A DNA stretch of 64,000 nt from a bacterium (GTDB lineage: Bacteria; Bacteroidota; Bacteroidia; Flavobacteriales; Schleiferiaceae): positions 1-64,000 of the forward strand of contig WGMI01000024.1 in the NCBI GenBank assembly GCA_016125155.1. The letters run 5' to 3'. This document shows positions 1 to 7,857 of this stretch, piece after piece. The position numbers were made by a program, and so were the translations under genes. Each line of letters opens with the position of its first letter. The stretch's first letter is position 1. The notes under the pieces are model-generated. The model was not told the origin of the DNA. It did not search any database and worked only from the letters and a program-made list of their open reading frames with translations.

Positions 1-84
1 CGAAACTGTGTAACGCTCTTTAAGTGCCTCTAAGACAACCTTTACCTTGAACGCCATCGTCAATTGCCGTCTTTTACTTTTCAT
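1..84 (-). CDS. IS3-family transposase OrfA, N-terminal part (cut by window edge)
   Basis: Reverse translation from the ATG at 84 gives 28 residues beginning MKSKRRQ and containing FKVKVVLEALKER. This matches the start of the OrfA helix-turn-helix protein of IS3/IS150-type elements, which usually begin with a basic stretch, FKxKVALEALKE and then a helix-turn-helix. OrfA normally binds the terminal repeats and is joined to the DDE protein OrfB by programmed frameshifting. Only the beginning is visible and it is too short for the ORF track. Whether the element is intact cannot be judged. Confidence 0.7.
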   Translation of the reverse strand, partial: MKSKRRQLTMAFKVKVVLEALKERYTVS

Positions 85-137
85 GACAGAGAAATTAAGA
101 AAGTTCAACTTTTCTGTCCAAAAAAGTTAGACCACTA
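1..137 (-). mobile_element. End of an IS3-family insertion sequence (partial)
   Basis: The window opens inside an insertion sequence whose orfA reads leftward from position 84. Between the orfA start and about 137 lies a sequence ending in GTTAGACCACTA, whose reverse complement (TAGTGGTCTAAC...) resembles the terminal inverted repeats of IS3-family elements. The outer boundary is therefore put near 133-137. The exact end and any target duplication cannot be set, because the other end lies outside the window. Confidence 0.6.
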
Positions 138-205
138 CAGAATTTTGCCTTACTTCGCAACGCATTTGTAATGCAACGTATCAACCAATTTAACCGAAAG
201 AAAAA

Positions 206-790
206 GTGAAAACGAAACAGGGTATTTTAACCATGATTGTGTCCGTAGGACTTGGCATAAGCGAACTCCAAGCACAATACCACGAAGTCAAACTCGATGC
301 CGGTGGCCTGATTATGACCAACTTTGGTCTGGGCTATGAGTATTGTATCAACGACGACATGGGGATCAATCTTCGACTCGGATACTTCACCTCTGGCACG
401 TTGATTGAGTCGGACGACGATTATAATACATTCACAATTACAGCAGACTACCGCTACTATCTGGATTATAATGAAGGAGCCGACGGCTCGTTTGTCAGTG
501 GCTACCTGAAATACCGCAACCTTGTGGCAGAAAACTACTTCACGGACTTTGACCCCAATACAGGCGAGTTTTTAGACGCAGCCGACTTCAAGAGCAATGG
601 GGTGGCTTTTGGTCTCACTTATGGCCGAAAGTGGGTGACAAACAGTGGCTTTCTGTTTGAATCCTATGGAGGTGTTGGTCGCTACATCATCGAAAACGAA
701 TCCGTCCCCGAAGGTTATGAAGACCTGGAATATTTGAGCTTTCCATGGGATTTCCGCATCGGCTTGATCGTCGGCTGGCGTTTCGAATAA
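206..790 (+). CDS. Putative outer-membrane beta-barrel protein
   Basis: A 194-residue protein starting at GTG 206. The N-terminal segment looks like a signal peptide (a hydrophobic stretch ending ELQAQ). The rest alternates polar and aromatic residues in short strands, as in small outer-membrane barrels, and ends in the aromatic WRFE typical of barrel C termini. A family resembling DUF3575 or the generic OMP_b-brl group is possible but not proven. It stands alone between the IS end (about 70 bp upstream) and a strong terminator. The IS probably lies within or just upstream of its promoter, so its expression may have been altered by the insertion. No function can be assigned. Confidence 0.65.
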   Translation: MKTKQGILTMIVSVGLGISELQAQYHEVKLDAGGLIMTNFGLGYEYCINDDMGINLRLGYFTSGTLIESDDDYNTFTITADYRYYLDYNEGADGSFVSGYLKYRNLVAENYFTDFDPNTGEFLDAADFKSNGVAFGLTYGRKWVTNSGFLFESYGGVGRYIIENESVPEGYEDLEYLSFPWDFRIGLIVGWRFE

Positions 791-816
791 ATCAAACCCG
801 CTCTCTTTATGAAGTG

Positions 817-854
817 CCCAACCCACAGAAACTTTCCGGGGGTTGGGTTTTTTT
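817..854 (+). terminator. Rho-independent terminator
   Basis: An 8-bp perfect stem (CCCAACCC / GGGTTGGG) is followed at once by a T run. It lies 27 nt after the stop of the outer-membrane protein gene and ends that transcript. Confidence 0.85.
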
Positions 855-911
855 CTGTCATCTTCGCAATAATAAGTCTTGATATTCAGTTGCTCCAACC
901 AACGTAGCCAC

Positions 912-1844
912 ATGAAAATCGTTTGGAAAATTCTTCTGATTCTCTTCGGTGTCGGTGTTGTTGCGGTACTCTCCGCCCTCGCCTACGTCCGCTTTCGGGA
1001 TATGGAAGGAAAACACCCCGTAGAACCGCGCACCCTTGATTTGAGCGCTTCGGATCCCGGCGAAGGTGCCCGAATTGCGGCCATGGTCTGTCAACACTGC
1101 CACCTCGGGAGCGACGGGACGATGAGCGGGGGATTGGTGGCCGACGCCTCGGCTTTTGGTGAAGTATACGCGCCCAACATTACCCAACACCCCGAAAACG
1201 GCATTGGCGACTACACCCCGGGCGAAATTGATTATTTGATTCGAACGGGAATTAAGAGAAATGGAGGCTATGCTCCACCGTGGATGCCCAACAGCCCGTT
1301 GTTGGCCCAAAGCGATATGGCCCATTTGATCGCATGGCTCAAGAGCGATCGTCCCGAAGTACAGCCGAGCGAAGTGGTGCAACCCAAAACCCGTCCCAAC
1401 ATGCTGGCCCGGGCCTTGGCCGCCTTTGCGTTTCAACCGATTCCCTACAACGACAATGCACCCGCTCAGCCCCCGGCATCCAGCGACAAAATTGCTTTTG
1501 GAGGCTACTTGGCCAATGCGCGGTATGGTTGCTATCATTGCCACAGCGCCGATTTTGCCACGAACGACTTGATGGTGCCCGAACGCTCCAAAGGTTTTTA
1601 CCAAGGGGGCAATCAACTGACCGACGAAGCGGGCGAAAAAATAACCGCCCCCAACCTCACCCCGCATCCAGATGGACTCGGAGGGTGGTCGGAGGCGGAC
1701 TTTGCCAAAGCACTGCGGCAAGCCCAGCGCCAAGACGGAACCATGCTGCGCTATCCAATGCGCCCCTATGCCTTGCTTGCGGACGAGGAAATCTCAGCGA
1801 TCTACGCCTACCTGACCCATTTGCCTCAGGCTGCCGGAAACTGA
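912..1844 (+). CDS. Membrane-anchored diheme c-type cytochrome
   Basis: A 310-residue protein when started at the ATG at 912; the track start at 879 lies upstream of the natural N terminus. One N-terminal membrane anchor (about residues 4-26) is followed by two c-type heme motifs, CQHCH near residue 58 and CYHCH near residue 205, each in a cytochrome c fold with later methionine and PNLT-type segments. It should face the periplasm and carry electrons, perhaps to an oxidase or a dehydrogenase partner. No such partner is adjacent: the next gene is convergent and encodes a YceI protein. The spacing of the two hemes suggests two successive class I domains, as in alcohol-dehydrogenase-type cytochrome subunits. 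The exact electron partner is unknown. Confidence 0.85.
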   Translation: MKIVWKILLILFGVGVVAVLSALAYVRFRDMEGKHPVEPRTLDLSASDPGEGARIAAMVCQHCHLGSDGTMSGGLVADASAFGEVYAPNITQHPENGIGDYTPGEIDYLIRTGIKRNGGYAPPWMPNSPLLAQSDMAHLIAWLKSDRPEVQPSEVVQPKTRPNMLARALAAFAFQPIPYNDNAPAQPPASSDKIAFGGYLANARYGCYHCHSADFATNDLMVPERSKGFYQGGNQLTDEAGEKITAPNLTPHPDGLGGWSEADFAKALRQAQRQDGTMLRYPMRPYALLADEEISAIYAYLTHLPQAAGN

Positions 1845-1868
1845 GCCCGTTGGAGGACTGTGGTGCGG

Positions 1869-2396
1869 TTAGACCTTGACGAACTGGGCGTTGACCAGAA
1901 TCTTGACCTCGTCTCCCACCACTACCGATCCGGCCTCGGTCACGGCATTCCACTGAAGACCAAACTCCTTACGGCTGACCGCCCCGCTAATCTCGAAACC
2001 GGCTTTGGTGTTGCCATACGGATCGACAGCCGAACCGTTGAACTCGAGGTCGAGTTCCACCGGGCGGGCTGTACCGCGGATGGTTAAGTCGCCTTTGATC
2101 AGGTGCTTATCGCCTCTTTTTTCGACCGAAGTAGAGCGAAAGGAAATTTTGGGGTGATTGGCGGCATCAAAGAAATCGGCCGACTTCAGGTGGGCATCGC
2201 GATCGGATTGACGGGTGTCGATGCTGTCCACATCGGCTTCAAACGAGAATTGAGCATCGCTGAGATCGTCCGACTGGGTCTGAGCGGTGGCGCTAAAGCT
2301 CTTGAAGTGACCGGTCACATTGCTGACCATCATATGCCGCACTTTGAAGGTGGCTTCGCTGTGCATGGGGTCGAGGTTCCAAAGCGTCTTTTCCAT
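1869..2396 (-). CDS. YceI family protein
   Basis: A 175-residue protein starting MEKTLWNLDPMHSEATFKVRH, a clear YceI N terminus (W-x-lD-x-xHS-x-xxFxVRHmm). YceI proteins are single-domain lipocalin-like beta barrels that bind polyisoprenoid or other amphiphilic molecules. Many are periplasmic, but this one shows no signal peptide, so it is probably cytosolic, as many Bacteroidota copies are. The barrel strands are visible in DLTIRGTARPVELDLEFNG and SRKEFGLQWN. It is monocistronic and convergent with the cytochrome c gene, 25 bp apart. Its physiological ligand here is unknown. Confidence 0.9.
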   Translation of the reverse strand: MEKTLWNLDPMHSEATFKVRHMMVSNVTGHFKSFSATAQTQSDDLSDAQFSFEADVDSIDTRQSDRDAHLKSADFFDAANHPKISFRSTSVEKRGDKHLIKGDLTIRGTARPVELDLEFNGSAVDPYGNTKAGFEISGAVSRKEFGLQWNAVTEAGSVVVGDEVKILVNAQFVKV

Positions 2397-2625
2397 GGGT
2401 ATTGTTTTTAGGCGGTTTGATGTTTGAACATGGCAAAGATATTCTTTTTCGATGTCGTAACATTGATTTGGGTGTCAAAAACCCCACGCACACTTTATTA
2501 ACCTCTCATTCAACGAAATAAAAATTATCGCAATCCAAGTACCCCTTGGAACCATCTCGCGAAAGGGCCTTTTTGCGGAACCTCCACACCAACCATAGGG
2601 GGCGAAAACGGAACTCCGCTTTCGG
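2397..2625. other. Intergenic spacer between YceI gene and tRNA-Val
   Basis: About 230 bp, AT-rich near 2500-2530. It holds the leader of the YceI gene on the minus strand and the region downstream of tRNA-Val. I see no further gene and no convincing hairpin. Confidence 0.5.
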
Positions 2626-2699
<74 letters not shown>

Positions 2700-2784
2700 G
2701 GAAGTTTCAGACCCCGTGCATCCGAAACGAGGGCTGCAAATATACAAAGGCCGGGGTGGTTCCCGTCAACACCCTCCCCCTGCC

Positions 2785-4785
2785 CTAACGGCGGCGCTTG
2801 GCCGGTTTTTCGCCCCCGAGCAAGAGAATTTGCCCATAGCGGCTCTTGGGCGGGCGGGTATCGAGGCTGTATTGAAGCACGTAGGAATAAAATCCATTCG
2901 GCAGTTCTACATCGCTCAAATTGGTGCCCTTCCACCCCTTGGCTGGCTTCTGGGTTTCAAAGACCAGGGTTCCCCAACGATCGTAGATCTGCCAGTGGAA
3001 AAACGTGAATTCGCATGCCCCCTCTACCCAAATCTGATCGTTGTTCCCATCTCGGTTGGGGGTAAAGGCATCGGGGATAAAAATCAACGCATCGCCCCCA
3101 TCTTCCGTCACTTCAAAACTGTAGGTTCGGGTGCAATTGTTGGTCGGATTTCGCACTACAACGACGTATTCTCCTGCCTCATCCACCGAGGGCGCCGCAG
3201 TTCCTACGCCCGAAACCAAACCCGGTCCGGTCCATTGAAAACGCGCATCGGGATGGTTCGTGCTGATGCGAATATTGCCCACCGGGTTTGCGCAATTGAT
3301 GACAGGGAGCGAATAAGCCACAATGGCCGGGCTGATCGTATCACCCCGCACCAAAATAGAGTCCTCGGTAGAACAACTCCCGCTGGCATCGGTCACCACG
3401 GCGGTATACCAACCGGGAAGCCCCACCAACACCGAAGCACTGTTTTGAGCCGTTACCACATTGGGTCCGGTCCACAAGAAAGAAGCCCCCGGATCGCTCT
3501 GGGCAGTGAGGGTCACCAAAGGATCGTCGCACGAAATTTTGGACGAGACAGACAACGCCAGCGACGGCGCTCCTGTGGCGCCTCCCGTCACGACCACCGT
3601 ATCGGTTTGACCGCAATTGGGATCGGTTACAGTTACGATATAGATCCCCGGCGCATTGACCGTGGCATTGGGGGTATTGGCTCCGTTCACCACGCTCGGA
3701 CCGGTCCAAACGATCGTCGGATTGACCGCGGTGGTCGACACATTCAGGGTAGCCAAACCTGAGACACAATCGAGGGCCACTGGACTGGCAGCCGATACCG
3801 TGAAGTTGCAGCAGGAAGCAATCACAATGGTGTCGCTGAGCAGGCACTGGGCGGCGTCGTGGCAATAATCGCCGATGCAGACATAATACGTACCGGGCGT
3901 ACTGACGGTTATGCTCGAACTGTTCGATCCGTTCGACCAATAATAGCCGTAAAACGTTGGCTGATTGATGACCGGATAGTTGCTCAGATCCAGCGTTACC
4001 GGCCCATTGCACAAATCGGTATCGGGTCCGAGAAAATCGGCCACCTGTCCGTTGGGCGCATAGAGCGGGTTCAGGGGAGTTGTCATACCCTGCAAACAAC
4101 AATTGCCCCCAGCCGAAACCAGAAATGGGGTGGAGGGAAAGCAACTGTAGTCTGTCCAATGCGAAAAGAGGACGCTGCCAGGCCCGAATTCGGTCAGGAA
4201 ATAATCGACAATCTGGTTTGAGCTGTTGCCTCCGCCCGTGGCCAAATTCACGCAGCCTTCGGTCCCCACCATGCAGTTGACCAAGGGAATGCCGATGGGC
4301 GCGAAGACCTCGCCCAGCCTTGGCGTCAAGGCCGTATTGCCTCCGGCGGCATCGTAGACAGTGACCTGCGGAGGAACGAAGCCATTGACCTGAACGCCAC
4401 TGATGATGGGACCTGCACAGGGCGAAGGAGCGGTAGACCCGTATCCCGCATAAATGAGCTCTACCACATTGGCGGCAAATGCCCCGGTAATGTTGACGGC
4501 TACAGCCTCGTAGGTGCACACCCCAATCTTGAGGTTGGGGATGTTCTGATTGACCTCGATGTTCAATACCCCCCCTTCGTAGTTCGAAAACACCACGACG
4601 TTACCCGTCGGATCGCACACCTGTGCCTCCACAACACCCGTGAACAGGATGACCGCTGCTGTGAGCGCGCGCCAAACGCCTCCGGGCTTCGGGCCCCGAG
4701 GCAGAAGAAAATGCTTCTCTTTGGTTGGCTGGGTTTGCACTGTACTCAATTCACTATTAGCTCTTTCCAAAGAAAAGCCCCACAT
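2785..4785 (-). CDS. T9SS cargo protein with Ig-like repeats and gliding-type C-terminal domain
   Basis: A 666-residue exported protein from the ATG at 4785; the track start at 4821 is a TTG. After a basic N region comes a hydrophobic signal segment ending VVEAQ. The middle holds at least three tandem Ig/PKD-like repeats marked by WTGP (IVWTGPSVV, FLWTGPNVV, FQWTGPGLV), each ending in a VTVTD or VVVR strand. The last ~85 residues (IFIPDAFTPNRDGNNDQIW ... YDRWGTLVFET ... NGFYSYVLQY) are a typical gliding-motility-associated (CHU_C, type B) sorting domain, recognised by the type IX secretion system. The mature protein is expected on or outside the cell surface, probably as an adhesin-like protein. 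A basic KPAKRRR tail is unusual for the domain. It stands alone. Confidence 0.88.
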   Translation of the reverse strand: MWGFSLERANSELSTVQTQPTKEKHFLLPRGPKPGGVWRALTAAVILFTGVVEAQVCDPTGNVVVFSNYEGGVLNIEVNQNIPNLKIGVCTYEAVAVNITGAFAANVVELIYAGYGSTAPSPCAGPIISGVQVNGFVPPQVTVYDAAGGNTALTPRLGEVFAPIGIPLVNCMVGTEGCVNLATGGGNSSNQIVDYFLTEFGPGSVLFSHWTDYSCFPSTPFLVSAGGNCCLQGMTTPLNPLYAPNGQVADFLGPDTDLCNGPVTLDLSNYPVINQPTFYGYYWSNGSNSSSITVSTPGTYYVCIGDYCHDAAQCLLSDTIVIASCCNFTVSAASPVALDCVSGLATLNVSTTAVNPTIVWTGPSVVNGANTPNATVNAPGIYIVTVTDPNCGQTDTVVVTGGATGAPSLALSVSSKISCDDPLVTLTAQSDPGASFLWTGPNVVTAQNSASVLVGLPGWYTAVVTDASGSCSTEDSILVRGDTISPAIVAYSLPVINCANPVGNIRISTNHPDARFQWTGPGLVSGVGTAAPSVDEAGEYVVVVRNPTNNCTRTYSFEVTEDGGDALIFIPDAFTPNRDGNNDQIWVEGACEFTFFHWQIYDRWGTLVFETQKPAKGWKGTNLSDVELPNGFYSYVLQYSLDTRPPKSRYGQILLLGGEKPAKRRR

Positions 4786-4888
4786 CGAAGCCTTCCTTTT
4801 GTTCAAAATACAAAATATCAACGCCTTTGTTGACTATGGGTTAAGCCGATTCGAATCTTTTGCGAACTCCCAACGCCGTGGGTGGTTG

Positions 4889-4896
4889 TACTTTCG
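4889..4896 (+). promoter_or_regulatory. Possible -7 promoter element before M3 peptidase gene
   Basis: TACTTTCG matches the Bacteroidota -7 consensus TAnnTTTG at 7 of 8 positions. If used, transcription would begin near 4900, which rules out the TTG start at 4860 and favours the ATG at 4971. Confidence 0.35.
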
Positions 4897-4970
4897 ACAC
4901 ATGCTCGTCTCGGATCCCCATCGGTCTGACCCTGGCGGTTTCCGACGAGGCACTTTCAACACCATCGCTT

Positions 4971-6971
4971 ATGGAAATCGCGGAAGCCCCTGCTTTTGGG
5001 CGCTATACCCCCAAAGAACTGCACACGGCGCTAGAAGAGGCCATTGTGCGTCAACGAGAACGGTGGAAGGCCCTATCGACCGACGTCCACCCTCCAGATT
5101 TCGACAATACCGTGGCGGCCTTGGAACAGAGCAGCGCGGAATTGGACGAATTGAGTTCCTTGCTGTTCAACCTCCATTCGGCCAATACCGACGACGAACT
5201 CGAACGCGTCGTGGAAGTGATCAGCCCCCAACTCGCTGCGCTCTCGAACGATTTGCTCCTCGACCCTGCCATGTTCGAGCGGGTGCGCACCGTGGCGGAA
5301 GGCCCTCATTCAACGGATCCGGTGCGCCAGCGGCTCCTGGACAAGACCTATAAAACCTTTGTGCGCAACGGGGCTCGGCTCGAGGACGCCAAGCGCCCGG
5401 AACTGCGCTCTATCGACCAAAGGCTGGCGTTGGCCACGGTGCAATTCGGTCAAAATGTGCTGAAATCGACCCGGGCTTTTAAGTTGGAATTATCTGAGGA
5501 ACAACTCGATGGGCTCCCAGAAGCCCAACGCGAAGCCGCCCGCACCCGCGCCCAAGAAACGGGTTCGCAAGCCGATGCCGTGCTGACCTTGGACCAACCG
5601 AGCTATCTGCCGGCCATGATGTATCTGAACGACCGCGGATTGCGCGAACAATTGTACCGGGCCTATACCGGTCGGGCGACTTCGGGCGATACCGACAACC
5701 GCCCGCTGGTGCTCGAAATTGCGGGGCTCCGTCGTCATCGCGCCCGTGTGCTCGGCTTTGAACACCATGCCGACTTTGTGTTGAGAGAGCGCATGGTGGA
5801 AAATGAAACCGCGTTGCGGGGCTTTTTGTCTGAACTCCTCGCCAAGGCCCGACCCGCCGCCGAACGCGATGCGCAAGACCTGAAGACACGCGCGCTTCAA
5901 GACGGTGTTAATGACTTAAAGCCTTGGGATACGGCTTATTATGGCGAAAAACTCAAACGAGAGCGCTACGATTTGGATTCAGAACAGCTCAGGCCCTATT
6001 TCGCGCTCCCCAAGGTACTCGATGGGTTATTTCAACTCGTATACCGGCTGTATGGGTTGCATTTCGACCCCCAAACCGAGGTACCCAAATACCACGAAGA
6101 TGTGGTGGCCTATGCCGTCCGCGATGCGGACGACCGTTTTGTGGGGCTGCTCTACCTCGACTTCTTCCCCCGTGCGGGCAAGAGGGCGGGCGCGTGGATG
6201 ACTTCGTATCGAGACGCCCGGGGAACGGGTGCGGACGAACAAAGACCCTGGATCTCGATTGTTTGCAATTTCACGCCACCCGGAGCCCAGCGTCCTTCCC
6301 TGCTCAGTTTCGACGAGGTGACCACCTTATTCCACGAAATGGGACATGCCCTCCATGGTCTCTTGGCCAAAGGGCCTTTTGCCTCGCTCAATGGCACCCA
6401 TGTGTATTGGGATTTCGTCGAATTGCCCTCTCAATTTATGGAGAACTGGTGCTACGAACCCGAGGTGTTGTCCCAATTTGCGCATCATTGGCAGACGGGA
6501 GCCCCTTTGCCTCTGGAATGGGTGGAGCGCATCCGGAATTCAGCGAATCACCTGATCGGGATTCAAACCCTGCGGCAATTGGGATTTGGATTGTTGGACT
6601 TGGCTTGGCACGGGGCCACCGAGGGGGAATATGCTTCTGTGGAAACCGTGGAACGCGCGGCCTTGCAACCCACCCAGTGGCTCGAACCGGTCGAGGGCAG
6701 TTTGGTGTCGACTTCGTTTAGCCATATTTTCCAAGGAGGCTATGCCGCGGGCTACTACAGCTACAAATGGGCCGAAGTACTCGATGCCGATGCCTTTGAA
6801 GCCTTTCGCGAAAACGGATTGTTCGACCCCCAGACTGCGGCAAAGTTTCGCCGATTGCTCGAAACTGGGGGGCAGGCGCATCCCGCCAAAGTGTACCGGG
6901 ATTTTCGGGGCCGAGACGCCGATCCCGAGGCCCTGCTCCGCCGTTCGGGTTTGATTCCGACCCAGGCGTGA
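4971..6971 (+). CDS. M3 family oligopeptidase / peptidyl-dipeptidase
   Basis: From the ATG at 4971 the protein is 666 residues, normal for M3 zinc peptidases (oligopeptidase A / Dcp group). The catalytic zinc motif HEMGHALHG lies near residue 458, in the usual FHEMGH context and with the downstream glutamate-bearing segment (FVELPSQFMENW). The C-terminal HexxH-family helices and the GYAAGYYSYKWAEVL segment are also typical of the family. It lacks a signal peptide and probably acts in the cytosol, trimming peptides released by proteases and signal-peptide degradation. Its stop overlaps the GTG start of rsmA by four bases, so the two are translationally coupled. The track start (TTG 4860) adds 37 residues with no family resemblance. 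Confidence 0.92.
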   Translation: MEIAEAPAFGRYTPKELHTALEEAIVRQRERWKALSTDVHPPDFDNTVAALEQSSAELDELSSLLFNLHSANTDDELERVVEVISPQLAALSNDLLLDPAMFERVRTVAEGPHSTDPVRQRLLDKTYKTFVRNGARLEDAKRPELRSIDQRLALATVQFGQNVLKSTRAFKLELSEEQLDGLPEAQREAARTRAQETGSQADAVLTLDQPSYLPAMMYLNDRGLREQLYRAYTGRATSGDTDNRPLVLEIAGLRRHRARVLGFEHHADFVLRERMVENETALRGFLSELLAKARPAAERDAQDLKTRALQDGVNDLKPWDTAYYGEKLKRERYDLDSEQLRPYFALPKVLDGLFQLVYRLYGLHFDPQTEVPKYHEDVVAYAVRDADDRFVGLLYLDFFPRAGKRAGAWMTSYRDARGTGADEQRPWISIVCNFTPPGAQRPSLLSFDEVTTLFHEMGHALHGLLAKGPFASLNGTHVYWDFVELPSQFMENWCYEPEVLSQFAHHWQTGAPLPLEWVERIRNSANHLIGIQTLRQLGFGLLDLAWHGATEGEYASVETVERAALQPTQWLEPVEGSLVSTSFSHIFQGGYAAGYYSYKWAEVLDADAFEAFRENGLFDPQTAAKFRRLLETGGQAHPAKVYRDFRGRDADPEALLRRSGLIPTQA

Positions 6972-7795
6972 AGAAAAAGCGTCCGTTTGTCCAACGACCT
7001 CGTTTTCAGGCGGCCGACCCGGTACGGGCCAAAAAAGAACTCGGTCAGCACTTTCTCGAAGACGCCTCGGCCGCCGAGCGGCTTGCCGATGCCCTGGGCG
7101 ATCTCTCGGGGCAACGGATCCTCGAAATTGGTCCGGGAATGGGGGTTTTAACCCGTCCGCTCCTTGAACGCAAAGCCGATCTCAAGGTGGTGGAACTCGA
7201 TGGAGAATCGGTGCGCTATTTGGAGGCGCACTTTCCCGATCTCCAAGGGCGGATTGTCCCCGCGGATTTTCTCCACTGGCCTCTGGAACAGGCCTTTGAC
7301 GGGCAGTCCTTTTCGATTGTCGGGAACTTCCCGTACAACATCAGCTCGCAAATACTTTTCAAAACACTGGAAAACAAGAGCTTAATACCCTCTTTTGCCG
7401 GTATGTTTCAGCTCGAAGTGGCCCAGCGCATCGGCTCCCGAGAGGGCAACAAAGACTACGGAATCTTGAGCGTATTGACCCAAGCGTACTACGACGTAGA
7501 ATTCCTGTTCGAACTGGGTCCCGAGGTGTTCAACCCGCCTCCCAAGGTGCGCTCCGGGGTGATTCGCATGTTCCGCCGGGCTGCGGAACCCGAAGGCGTG
7601 CTCGAAAAAGACCTGAGGCTCATCGTCAAAACCGCCTTCAACCAAAGGCGAAAAACCCTGCGCAATGCCCTATCGCCGTTGGGCGCCGAGCATTCGGCGG
7701 TCCTCAAACTCGAAGCCGAAGGTTGGAGTGGTCTCCGGGCCGAACAACTCAGCGTGGAGCAATTCTGCGAACTTGCGCGTCGTCCGGCGGTCTAA
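6968..7795 (+). CDS. rsmA: 16S rRNA dimethyladenosine transferase RsmA (KsgA)
   Basis: A 275-residue SAM-dependent methyltransferase that dimethylates two adjacent adenosines in the 3' hairpin of 16S rRNA during small-subunit maturation. Visible motifs are KKELGQHFLED at the N terminus, the SAM-binding loop EIGPGMGVLT near residue 57, the acidic VVELDGE that holds the ribose, the catalytic NFPYNIS, and the C-terminal FNQRRKTLRNAL rRNA-binding helix. GTG at 6968 overlaps the stop of the upstream peptidase (GTGA), which supports this start and a shared transcript. It is an ordinary single-copy housekeeping gene. Confidence 0.97.
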   Translation: MKKKRPFVQRPRFQAADPVRAKKELGQHFLEDASAAERLADALGDLSGQRILEIGPGMGVLTRPLLERKADLKVVELDGESVRYLEAHFPDLQGRIVPADFLHWPLEQAFDGQSFSIVGNFPYNISSQILFKTLENKSLIPSFAGMFQLEVAQRIGSREGNKDYGILSVLTQAYYDVEFLFELGPEVFNPPPKVRSGVIRMFRRAAEPEGVLEKDLRLIVKTAFNQRRKTLRNALSPLGAEHSAVLKLEAEGWSGLRAEQLSVEQFCELARRPAV

Positions 7796-7807
7796 CGAAA
7801 ACGCGTT

Positions 7808-7823
7808 TGGCACGATTTCGGCT
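7808..7823 (+). promoter_or_regulatory. Sigma-54-like promoter before the DUF4139 gene
   Basis: TGGCACG-N4-CGGCT has a perfect -24 element (TGGCACG) and the conserved GC of the -12 element at exactly the right spacing. The first bases of the -12 element deviate from TTGCW. The ATG at 7858 lies 34 nt further on. It fits sigma-54 better than chance would suggest but is untested. Confidence 0.4.
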
Positions 7824-7857
7824 AGTGCCTCGTTACACGCTAAAAAAACTCCGACCC

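Noticed and set aside
858-1733. 291-codon minus-strand frame opposite the cytochrome c gene
   Set aside because: It is a shadow of the diheme cytochrome frame and its peptide has no family resemblance.
2716-3762. 348-codon plus-strand frame
   Set aside because: It runs antisense to the T9SS cargo gene, whose Ig repeats and sorting domain are clear.
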